Below are positions 1-13,405 of a DNA stretch of 27,427 bases, piece by piece. The DNA is from an uncultured Collinsella sp. GTDB lineage: Bacteria > Actinomycetota > Coriobacteriia > Coriobacteriales > Coriobacteriaceae. The stretch's first letter is position 1, and each line of letters starts with the position of its first letter. The notes under the pieces are model-generated. The model made no database searches, was not told the origin of the DNA, and saw only the letters and a list, made by a program, of their open reading frames with translations. The DNA lies in assembly GCA_938023085.1 (NCBI GenBank), contig CALHDP010000030.1, positions 1-27,427 of the forward strand, written 5' to 3'. The translations under genes and the position numbers were made by a program.

Positions 1-135
1 GACGGAAAGCACATTAAGTGCTTTCCTTTGCGTGCGGAACTCGCGACAAACTTAAACAGCGGGCCGCCCGGACCGGGAATCCGACGTGCTCGTCGGGGCA
101 ACGTTCCCTGCCAAAAAGGGACAGGTTTATTTTGG
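1..135. repeat. Partial family D palindromic element (right half), copy D1
   Basis: The window opens inside the central hairpin of this element: arms GGAAAGCAC and GTGCTTTCC around ATTAA, followed by the conserved CGTGCGGAA. The first 45 bases match 2018-2062 (copy D2), and similarity continues through GGGAATCCGAC to the CAACGTTCC box. The left half is outside the window. It ends in the 25-bp box at 111-135 that recurs inverted at 1906-1929. Confidence 0.85.
111..135. repeat. Left boundary box of the sigma cassette (inverted partner of 1906-1929)
   Basis: This 25-bp segment begins CCAAAAAGGGACAGG and ends TTTATTTTGG. Its reverse complement occurs at 1906-1929 with a single one-base indel (five T versus four). 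The two copies face each other across the sigma/anti-sigma genes. They could be termini of a mobile unit or only the conserved ends of two D elements. Confidence 0.8.
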
Positions 136-227
136 TCGGTTTTATCTGGGGAAACGTCGCGCTCCAGCGGTAATCTGCTCTCATCTGTCGCATGGAAATC
201 GGCGGCGTTTCCATTTAACGCAAAAGA

Positions 228-254
228 GGCCGCTTCCCCTAGTAGGAAGCGGCC
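228..254 (-). terminator. Terminator hairpin after the sigma/anti-sigma operon
   Basis: Perfect 10-bp arms (GGCCGCTTCC and GGAAGCGGCC) enclose a 7-base loop. On the minus strand the hairpin is followed by TCTTTTG, a weak U tract. It lies 8 bases past the stop codon of the leftward gene at 262-1338. Confidence 0.75.
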
Positions 255-261
255 CCAAATC

Positions 262-1338
262 TTACAAATAGACGATGGTAAAGGGTACTTCTGTTTCGGT
301 CTCTCCTGTTGACGTGCACCTCGTGCCCTCAAGCGTTACTGAGACCACTTGGTCGACATCAATCAACTTCGTTGGCACCCAGATGTTCTCTCCGCTATTG
401 CGCGCATAAGAAAAATATAAGTTGAACACCCCTGCGTCGTCATCTTCGATAGTCTGCTCCGATCCATCCTTGTAGCTGACGGTCAGCTTATTATCAACTG
501 CTTCATAGCCCAGATCATCGATGTGCGTCTGGATGGAAAACGGGCTGATCTCGAGAGGCGAGTCATCGGAGCGGAGTTCCTTTGTATCGACGTACGCTCC
601 GACGCTAAACTCGGGCGTCGATGCCTCGAACGGCTTCGCATCCTCGCCTTCGCCCTCGGTCCACGAGATATTCCAGGTGACCGCATGTTGAAAACCTCGC
701 TCGCGATCCATAGAAGCAAAGTACATCGTGCCATTAATGACAGTATCGCTTGATGTGTCCTTATCAATGGTGCAGCGTGTGTCAGCCCATTCCTCGCCGA
801 AGTTCATGCTGGGCGTGCCGATGCCTTGTTCTTCTTCACCATAGAGAACAAGTTCGCCTGTCTCTGCTGCTGGCTTGTAGTAGTTAACTCCATTTGGATT
901 TGACAACGTAAACGTCACGGCGCCGCAGCCGTTTTGGTCAATAGCCATCTCATGGATATCGAGCGTATAGCCGTTACCCTCGACGGACAGATTAACTTTC
1001 TGAACTGCACCCTCCAGGCTTTGGGGCGCGATGCCATCACCAAACTCTCTGGTGTAGGTGTATTTAGTCCCCGATGAGCCACCGTTGGTCCAGGTAATGG
1101 AATCCCCGTTGCCGTGGTTTCCCCAGGCTGAGGCAAAATATCTGGAATTGACGACGGCGTAGGCGACCCCTCCGGTCGCCAGCACTCCGACAAGACATCC
1201 GATTACGGCAACATAGAGAGGCTTCGCGTGGCCCTTTCGATGAAGCGGCTCACCCGCAGCGGTATTAAGGACGCGATCTGCAAGATTGCTATCGGCTTGG
1301 ATGGACTCGAAGGCCTGCTTGATTTGATTGGATTTCAC
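262..1338 (-). CDS. Membrane-anchored partner of an ECF sigma factor (probable anti-sigma factor)
   Basis: This 358-residue protein has a short soluble N-terminus (residues 1-40), one transmembrane helix (about 41-63) and a large, probably extracytoplasmic beta-rich region with many Asp, Thr and Ser. That is the layout of the DUF4179-like proteins encoded next to sigma factors in Gram-positive bacteria, where the N-terminus holds the sigma factor at the membrane. I see no zinc-binding anti-sigma motif (HxxxCxxC) at the N-terminus, so anti-sigma function is inferred from gene order and topology. The GTG start at 1338 is preceded by GAGGAGGGCGACC. It overlaps the last 50 bases of the sigma gene, suggesting translational coupling. 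GC content is visibly lower than in rpoBC. Family assignment is moderate; the ligand or stress sensed is unknown. Confidence 0.7.
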   Translation of the reverse strand: MKSNQIKQAFESIQADSNLADRVLNTAAGEPLHRKGHAKPLYVAVIGCLVGVLATGGVAYAVVNSRYFASAWGNHGNGDSITWTNGGSSGTKYTYTREFGDGIAPQSLEGAVQKVNLSVEGNGYTLDIHEMAIDQNGCGAVTFTLSNPNGVNYYKPAAETGELVLYGEEEQGIGTPSMNFGEEWADTRCTIDKDTSSDTVINGTMYFASMDRERGFQHAVTWNISWTEGEGEDAKPFEASTPEFSVGAYVDTKELRSDDSPLEISPFSIQTHIDDLGYEAVDNKLTVSYKDGSEQTIEDDDAGVFNLYFSYARNSGENIWVPTKLIDVDQVVSVTLEGTRCTSTGETETEVPFTIVYL

Positions 1339-1807
1339 GGTCGCCCTCCTCTAGGATGAATTTGAGCTTCGATCGACCGCGAGCTAAACGCGTTCGAACG
1401 GTCGCGGCTGGTACATGCAACAACTCGGCAATCTCTGAGGTCGAAAAGCCCAGATAGTAATAGAGCACGATGGGAACACGGAATCGCTCCGGAAGTCGCA
1501 TGACATCTGACAGGACGGCCTTGGTCTCATCCTGCGCTGTCGAAAGCGAATCGGCCAGGTTCTCAATATCCTCCACACGCCTCCATGGCTTTCGAAAGAG
1601 CGATTTGCATTCATTGATCGTGACCCGGATAAGCCAGCGACGAAGATGTTCCCAACTTTCAAAGTGTCCATCGCTTTTAAGCAACTTAAGAAAGACATCT
1701 TGGGCAATATCGTCGGCATCGGCACGATCGCGCAGGTACGTCAATGCGATTCGAAACACGACATCCCGGTGATCTTCGACCGCCTGTCTAAATGCCTGTT
1801 CTTCCAT
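1289..1807 (-). CDS. ECF-type RNA polymerase sigma factor (sigma-70 family, group 4)
   Basis: The 172-residue protein has the two-domain ECF layout: sigma2 at about residues 1-75, with the core-binding segment DADDIAQDVFLKLL (30-43), and sigma4 at about 100-152, with the helix-turn-helix STSEIAELLHVPAATVRTRLARG. An upstream in-frame GTG at 1813 is part of the Shine-Dalgarno sequence itself (GGGAGGTGATT), so the ATG at 1807, five bases after GGAGG plus TG, is the better start. It would direct core polymerase to stress or envelope promoters; the membrane protein encoded immediately downstream with a 50-base overlap is the likely regulator. An ECF-type promoter lies upstream (1856-1884), consistent with autoregulation. 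The regulon cannot be told from this window. Confidence 0.92.
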   Translation of the reverse strand: MEEQAFRQAVEDHRDVVFRIALTYLRDRADADDIAQDVFLKLLKSDGHFESWEHLRRWLIRVTINECKSLFRKPWRRVEDIENLADSLSTAQDETKAVLSDVMRLPERFRVPIVLYYYLGFSTSEIAELLHVPAATVRTRLARGRSKLKFILEEGDREIQSNQAGLRVHPSR

Positions 1808-1855
1808 AATCACCTCCCGGTGACGTTAATGATTCTTGCTGAGGCCCTCACCATA

Positions 1856-1884
1856 GATACGCTTTGACCGAATGAAATGTTTCA
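1856..1884 (-). promoter_or_regulatory. ECF-type promoter of the sigma/anti-sigma operon
   Basis: On the minus strand TGAAAC (1879-1884) is followed after exactly 17 bases by CGTATC (1856-1861). This fits the SigW/SigM/SigX class of ECF promoters (TGAAAC, about 16-17 bases, CGTA). It sits about 50 bases upstream of the sigma gene start. Autoregulation by the encoded factor is an inference. Confidence 0.7.
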
Positions 1885-1905
1885 AATTCAAGCAGGAATA
1901 ACCTA

Positions 1906-1929
1906 CCAAAATAAACCTGTCCCTTTTGG
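1906..1929. repeat. Right boundary box of the sigma cassette
   Basis: This 24-bp segment beginning CCAAAATAAACCTG is the inverted copy of 111-135, differing by one T. It also forms the outer left end of repeat element D2. Confidence 0.8.
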
Positions 1930-2128
1930 CGAAAGGAATCCCCTCCTGTGCGCGGGAGCGGATTCCCGGCCCGGGCTGCCGTCGGCTTAAGTTTGCTGCT
2001 CTACAGTCCTGCGCAAGACGGAAAGCACATTAAGTGCTTTCCTTTGCGTGCGGAACTCGCGTCAAACTTAAGCCGACGGCAGCCCGGGCCGGGAATCCGA
2101 CGCGCTCGATGGGGCAACGTTCCTCACC
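1906..2128. repeat. Family D nested palindromic element, complete copy D2
   Basis: A perfect 36-bp inverted repeat (1960-1995 and 2063-2098) encloses 67 bases. In the centre is a second hairpin (2020-2042), arms GGAAAGCAC and GTGCTTTCC around ATTAA. AGTCCTG lies to its left and CGTGCGGAA to its right. Both motifs and the core CACATTAAGTG recur in copy D3, where the stem sequences differ but remain self-complementary. The element fills the space between the rpoC terminator and the sigma operon promoter. No coding capacity is apparent. Confidence 0.88.
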
Positions 2129-2165
2129 AAAAAAGACCCGCTCCCCTGTTGGGAAGCGGGTCTTT
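2129..2165 (-). terminator. Intrinsic terminator of the rpoBC operon
   Basis: On the minus strand a GC-rich hairpin (AAGACCCGCTTCCC, loop, GGGAGCGGGTCTT) runs into a run of six T. It lies 27 bases after the rpoC stop codon. Confidence 0.9.
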
Positions 2166-2191
2166 GGAAGAACGGTTAACGTACTAGGAAA

Positions 2192-6670
<4,479 letters not shown>

Positions 6671-6676
6671 AGTCAA

Positions 6677-10168
<3,492 letters not shown>

Positions 10169-10241
10169 CAGGTTTTTCCTCCTTCACGGAAATGCTCGGT
10201 GGGTTGGCGAGGCATAGCTTCGCCAGTTATCGCAACCTAAT

Positions 10242-10269
10242 AGTTTATCAGGTACCGACCGTTGGGCAA
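10242..10269 (-). promoter_or_regulatory. Probable housekeeping promoter of rpoBC
   Basis: On the minus strand TTGCCC (10264-10269) and TAAACT (10242-10247) are separated by 16 bases, giving a leader of about 65 bases to the rpoB GTG. Separation from galU by a strong terminator makes a dedicated promoter necessary. Confidence 0.5.
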
Positions 10270-10346
10270 GAAAAGCCTTGACGCGATTGAGTTTTTGGAG
10301 TAGCAAAGTTTTTCGACAGAAAAGGTGCAGGTAGATAGGTGTGCAT

Positions 10347-10360
10347 CGAACATCTGTTCA
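10347..10360. promoter_or_regulatory. LexA-like operator sequence without an obvious target gene
   Basis: The sequence CGAACATCTGTTCA matches the Gram-positive LexA box (CGAAC, four bases, GTTC) with one deviating central base. It lies about 80 bases upstream of the rpoB promoter. No SOS gene is adjacent, so this may be chance. Confidence 0.3.
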
Positions 10361-10431
10361 TATATTTTCTGTGAACGAGACTGCCGATGCGGGACGCTGA
10401 ACGGCGGAATGGCGGCAAGGGTTAACCAGGC

Positions 10432-10602
10432 GGAAACTGTGTCCCGTTTTGAGGCCCCAAACTGGGACGCAGTTTCCGGTTGGGCCCTGTCTGGGAAACT
10501 GCATCCCGCTCTGAGCCGATATTCTGGGTCGCAGTTTCCGCTAGGGACTCCAACCGGAAAGCGCATCCCAGAATTCGACCAAATTGTGGGCCTCACTTTC
10601 CG
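10432..10602. repeat. Array A of the 62-bp inverted-repeat family (3 units)
   Basis: Three units start at 10432, 10494 and 10556, exactly 62 bases apart. Each has a left arm like GGAAACTGCATCCC, an 18-base variable loop, a right arm like GGGACGCAGTTTCC, and a linker of about 16 bases with a GGCCY core in some copies. The third unit is the most diverged. The array lies between the galU terminator and the rpoB promoter. The rest of the gene-free stretch 10169-10676 holds only the rpoB promoter, the LexA-like box and this array. Confidence 0.9.
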
Positions 10603-10623
10603 GAGCCAAGCCGCGGAGCGCAT

Positions 10624-10655
10624 AAAAAACGGGCGCGAACCGAGGTCCGCACCCG
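10624..10655 (-). terminator. Intrinsic terminator of galU
   Basis: On the minus strand an 11-bp stem (CGGGTGCGGAC and GTTCGCGCCCG, two G-T pairs, loop CTCG) is followed by six T. It lies 22 bases past the galU stop. Confidence 0.92.
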
Positions 10656-10676
10656 TAAATGTCGATGCCCGAAGGC

Positions 10677-11585
10677 TTACTTGCGCATCAAACCGCCGCG
10701 CTCGTCGATGGCGTCCCAGAAGGCGCTGGCAAAGCGGGGATCGCTTGCGGCCATGAGGGCGTTGGTGGCCATCCAGCCAGACGGGGTGCCGGTATCGTAG
10801 CCCGAGAGCGGGTCGATGACGACAGCGTACATGGCCTCGCGATCGAGCGAGCGGGCCATGGCGTCGGTGAGCTGGATCTCGCCGCCCTTGCCGGCCTGCT
10901 GATCGGCGAGCAGGTCCATGACCAGAGGGCTCAGCAGATAGCGGCCGACGATGTACAGATTGGACGGAGCCGCCTCGGGAGCAGGCTTCTCGACCAGACC
11001 GCCGATGCGCCAAACGGCACCGGGCTCGTCGTCGGCAGCATTCTCGAAGCCCTCGAGCGAGCCAACGCGATCGCCGGCGATGACGCCATAGCGGCTGACT
11101 TCCTCGGGAGCGCACGCGGCAACGGCGATAACCGAAGCGCCACCGTGCTCCTTGGAGACAGCAAGCATCTTGTCGCAGATGTCGCGGTTGGGCACAACGT
11201 AGTCGCCCAGAAGAACCAGGAAGTTCTCCCCTGCCACGGCGTCGGCAGCAGAGCGAATGGCATGACCGAGGCCCTTGGGCTCGTACTGATAACGGAAGTC
11301 GACCGGCATGCCGCCCGCGTGGGCAACAGCATCGGCGTAAGCATCCTTACCGCGCTCACGCAGCAGATTCTCGAGCGAGCGATCGGGCTGGAAGTAGCTC
11401 AGCAGCTCGGGCTTACCGGGAGAGGTAACGATGATGGCGTCGTCGACCTCCTCAGGGTCGAGCGCCTCCTCAACGACATACTGAATGACCGGCTTGTCGA
11501 GCACCGGCAGCATCTCTTTGGGCGTGCACTTAGTGCCAGGCAGAAAACGCGTGCCAAGACCAGCGGCGGGGATGATTGCCTTCAT
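10677..11585 (-). CDS. galU: UTP--glucose-1-phosphate uridylyltransferase
   Basis: The 302-residue enzyme makes UDP-glucose from UTP and glucose-1-phosphate in the cytoplasm, feeding cell-envelope glycan and Leloir pathways. It begins with the nucleotide-binding signature KAIIPAAGLGTRFLPGTK and PKEMLPVLDKP, then has KGLGHAI, the metal/UTP-site region LLGDYVVP, and LVEKP with GRYLLSP, all typical of bacterial GalU in order and spacing. Length is normal. Two starts are possible: a TTG at 11594, three bases after AAAGGATCC, and the ATG at 11585, chosen because it gives the usual short MKAIIPAAG N-terminus. It is a single-gene unit bounded by the rplL terminator upstream and its own terminator downstream, an unusual position between rplL and rpoB. 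Confidence 0.95.
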   Translation of the reverse strand: MKAIIPAAGLGTRFLPGTKCTPKEMLPVLDKPVIQYVVEEALDPEEVDDAIIVTSPGKPELLSYFQPDRSLENLLRERGKDAYADAVAHAGGMPVDFRYQYEPKGLGHAIRSAADAVAGENFLVLLGDYVVPNRDICDKMLAVSKEHGGASVIAVAACAPEEVSRYGVIAGDRVGSLEGFENAADDEPGAVWRIGGLVEKPAPEAAPSNLYIVGRYLLSPLVMDLLADQQAGKGGEIQLTDAMARSLDREAMYAVVIDPLSGYDTGTPSGWMATNALMAASDPRFASAFWDAIDERGGLMRK

Positions 11586-11837
11586 GTTATTCAAGGATCC
11601 TTTCGCAGGCGCAGAATGCGCCCTGTGCGTGCGGCACGGCGGCCGCAGACCAAATTGCGATACCGAAGTATCTTACCGCCGGAGACATACGTCGCCGTAA
11701 GGCAAACGCAATTCTTCAGCAGGTCAACGCAAATTATAGCTCGAATGGTGCAATTTTACGCCCCAGCGGTAACGGGATTGGCACGGCGAAGACAGCGGTG
11801 TTCTGCGTGCCGAGCAATGGGAATGAGGGGCCAAAAC
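11586..11837. other. Upstream region of galU
   Basis: About 250 bases without a gene, between the rplL terminator and galU. On the minus strand a TATAAT (11733-11738) could be a -10 box for galU, but I see no convincing -35 at the right distance. An imperfect inverted repeat around 11660-11705 (TATCTTACCGCCGG and facing CGCCGTAAGG) has no recognised function. Confidence 0.4.
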
Positions 11838-11871
11838 AAAAAAGACGGGGCTCGCAATGCGAACCCCGTCT
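11838..11871 (-). terminator. Intrinsic terminator of rplJL
   Basis: On the minus strand AGACGGGGTTCGC, loop, GCGAGCCCCGTCT is followed by TTTTTTG. It lies 27 bases past the rplL stop and separates the ribosomal operon from galU. Confidence 0.95.
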
Positions 11872-11898
11872 GCAAAGAAATCTGGCGAGAAAGCCTGA

Positions 11899-12276
11899 TT
11901 ACTTGAGGGTGACAGCAGCGCCAGCAGCCTCGAGCTTCTCCTTGGCAGCCTCGGCGTCCTCCTTCTTGGCACCCTCGAGAACAGCCTTGGGAGCGCCCTC
12001 GACGACCTCCTTGGCCTCCTTCAGGCCAAGGTTGGTGAGCTCACGGACGGCCTTGATGACCTGGATCTTGTTGTCGCCGAAGCCCTCGAGCACGACGTCA
12101 AACTCGGTCTTCTCCTCGGCCTCAGCAGCGCCAGCAGCGGGAGCGGCGACAACAGCGGCAGGAGCAGCGGCGGAAACGCCGAAGGTGTCCTCGATAGCCT
12201 TGACGAGCTCGGAAGCCTCGAGAAGGGTCATTTCCTTAAGAGCATCGATGATCTCATCGGTGGTAAGCTTAGCCAT
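11899..12276 (-). CDS. rplL: 50S ribosomal protein bL12 (L7/L12)
   Basis: The 125-residue acidic stalk protein recruits translation factors to the ribosome. The N-terminal dimerisation domain (MAKLTTDEIIDALKEMTLLE) is joined by an Ala/Pro-rich hinge (about residues 46-65) to the C-terminal factor-binding domain, with FDVVLEGFGDNKIQVIKAVRE and LGLKEAKEVVEGAP. The start is the ATG at 12276, seven bases after AAAGGA; an upstream in-frame ATG at 12309 would add an unlikely 11-residue tail. It follows rplJ after a 102-base spacer that can form two GC-rich hairpins, and shares its promoter and leader. Confidence 0.97.
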   Translation of the reverse strand: MAKLTTDEIIDALKEMTLLEASELVKAIEDTFGVSAAAPAAVVAAPAAGAAEAEEKTEFDVVLEGFGDNKIQVIKAVRELTNLGLKEAKEVVEGAPKAVLEGAKKEDAEAAKEKLEAAGAAVTLK

Positions 12277-12378
12277 TTCTAAGTCCTTTCGGTTTCCGTG
12301 CGGATGCACGGAGATCAGTTAAAACACGGCGCGAATGCGCCAGGGGTGCGGCGTTGCCGCCGCGGGTGAAAACAGCAA

Positions 12379-12900
12379 CTAGGCTGCCTTCTGCTCGGAG
12401 ACCTGCTGGATCGAACGAGCGAGACCAGAGGAAACGCCGTTGACGCAGACAGCGATGTCGCGAGCGAAACCGGAGATGAGACCGGCGATCTGGCCGAGAA
12501 GCTGATCCTTGGTGGGCAGCTCGGCGATAGCCTTAACATCATCAGCGGAAACGGCCTTGCCGTCGGAGATACCGCCCTTGATCTCAAGGACACCCTTGGA
12601 CTGAGCGGAGAAGTCCTTAAGGGTCTTAGCGGCCTCGACCGGCTCGGTCTCGTAGAACACATAAGCGACGGGGCCGGCGAGGATCTCGTCGAGCTCGGGC
12701 TGCTCCTGGTTCTTGAGAGCGATCTTGACCAGGTTGTTCTTGTAGACCTTCATCTCGGCGCCGCACTCGCGAAGCTGATGACGCAGCTCCTGAGCCTGCT
12801 TAACCGTCAGACCGTTGTAGTTGACGACGAACAGACCGGCGTTCTCGGCGATACGGGACTCGATCTCTGCAACCTTGTCGATTTTGTACTGCTGGGGCAT
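12379..12900 (-). CDS. rplJ: 50S ribosomal protein uL10
   Basis: The 173-residue protein forms the base of the ribosomal stalk and carries L7/L12 dimers on its C-terminal helix. Family features are LFVVNYNGLTVKQAQELR near the N-terminus, KVYKNNLVKIAL in the rRNA-binding domain and the amphipathic C-terminal segment after LPTKDQLLGQIAGL. The ATG at 12900 has a strong GGAGG nine bases upstream. Expression is probably controlled by L10 binding to the 210-base leader (12901-13110). rplK-rplA, which normally precede this gene, are not in the window; an aminotransferase takes that position. Confidence 0.97.
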   Translation of the reverse strand: MPQQYKIDKVAEIESRIAENAGLFVVNYNGLTVKQAQELRHQLRECGAEMKVYKNNLVKIALKNQEQPELDEILAGPVAYVFYETEPVEAAKTLKDFSAQSKGVLEIKGGISDGKAVSADDVKAIAELPTKDQLLGQIAGLISGFARDIAVCVNGVSSGLARSIQQVSEQKAA

Positions 12901-13110
12901 GAATTACACCTCCTCGAATTCTTTCCGGGCACGGTCCGCCACAAGGACGTGACGGGGGCATGTCCAAAAAGAAAGCCCCCGCGCTGCATGAGCGACGGGG
13001 GCGAGAAGACATATCTACTCGACCACCTCGGTTGGCGGGATATCCCATTAAGCTCGCGGGCGATGCCCGTTTGCACCGGCTGTCTCTGGCAGCGGATTCG
13101 TGCGTGAACC
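12901..13110 (-). ncRNA. L10 leader (rplJL mRNA leader with autoregulatory structure)
   Basis: From the promoter at 13117-13145 a leader of about 210 bases precedes rplJ. It contains the hallmarks I know from L10 leaders: AGACAGCCGGTGC, a short helix, then CCCGCC and ACCGAGGTGG, which pair back to form the L10 binding structure. An intrinsic terminator follows before the ribosome binding site. Excess L10(L12)4 would bind and favour termination. Recognition is by motif order, not by a covariance search. Confidence 0.8.
12961..13000 (-). terminator. Attenuator hairpin inside the rplJ leader
   Basis: On the minus strand GCCCCCGTCGCT, loop, AGCGCGGGGGC is followed by TTTCTTTTTG, about 65 bases before the rplJ start. 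A terminator inside a leader, just upstream of the gene, fits attenuation control. Confidence 0.85.
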
Positions 13111-13116
13111 GAAAGT

Positions 13117-13145
13117 ATTATGGCGGGGACCCCGGCGTCGGTCAA
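13117..13145 (-). promoter_or_regulatory. Housekeeping promoter of rplJL
   Basis: On the minus strand TTGACC (13140-13145) and CATAAT (13117-13122) are spaced exactly 17 bases apart. The start would be near 13110, giving the leader described above. The D3 element lies 35 bases upstream. Confidence 0.75.
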
Positions 13146-13179
13146 CGGGCGCGAGGATTCGTACACAAACCCTGCATAC

Positions 13180-13309
13180 GCTCCGGCCGGGAGGGGCAGG
13201 GCGAGTTTTCCGCTCGGTCAAGTCCTGGGCTCGCACGAAGGCCACATTAAGTGGCCTTCGGCTCGTGCGGAATCTACGGAAAACTCGCCCTGCCCCTCCC
13301 GGCCGGAGC
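13180..13309. repeat. Family D nested palindromic element, copy D3
   Basis: A perfect 33-bp inverted repeat (13180-13212 and 13277-13309) encloses 64 bases. In the middle is a hairpin (13236-13260) with arms CGAAGGCCAC and GTGGCCTTCG around ATTAA. AGTCCTG to its left and CGTGCGGAA to its right match copy D2, as does the core CACATTAAGTG, while outer and inner stems differ in sequence. It lies between the end of the aminotransferase gene and the rplJ promoter. The flanking bases 13310-13405 hold nothing I recognise. Confidence 0.9.
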
Positions 13310-13405
13310 TACGTTGCCTTTGCTGCGAATCCTCGTGTCCGTTGGCCAGCGCGCCCCACTCATAATGCTTGGGTCGGTGGGCTGATGGTTTTGGGTCCCG
13401 TTGGG

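Noticed and set aside
1808..1813. GTG at 1813 as start of the sigma factor
   Set aside because: It is part of the GGAGGTG ribosome binding sequence; the ATG at 1807 is correctly spaced.
10237..11115. 292-codon minus-strand frame overlapping galU
   Set aside because: Out of frame with galU, arginine-rich, and it runs through the repeat array and terminator.
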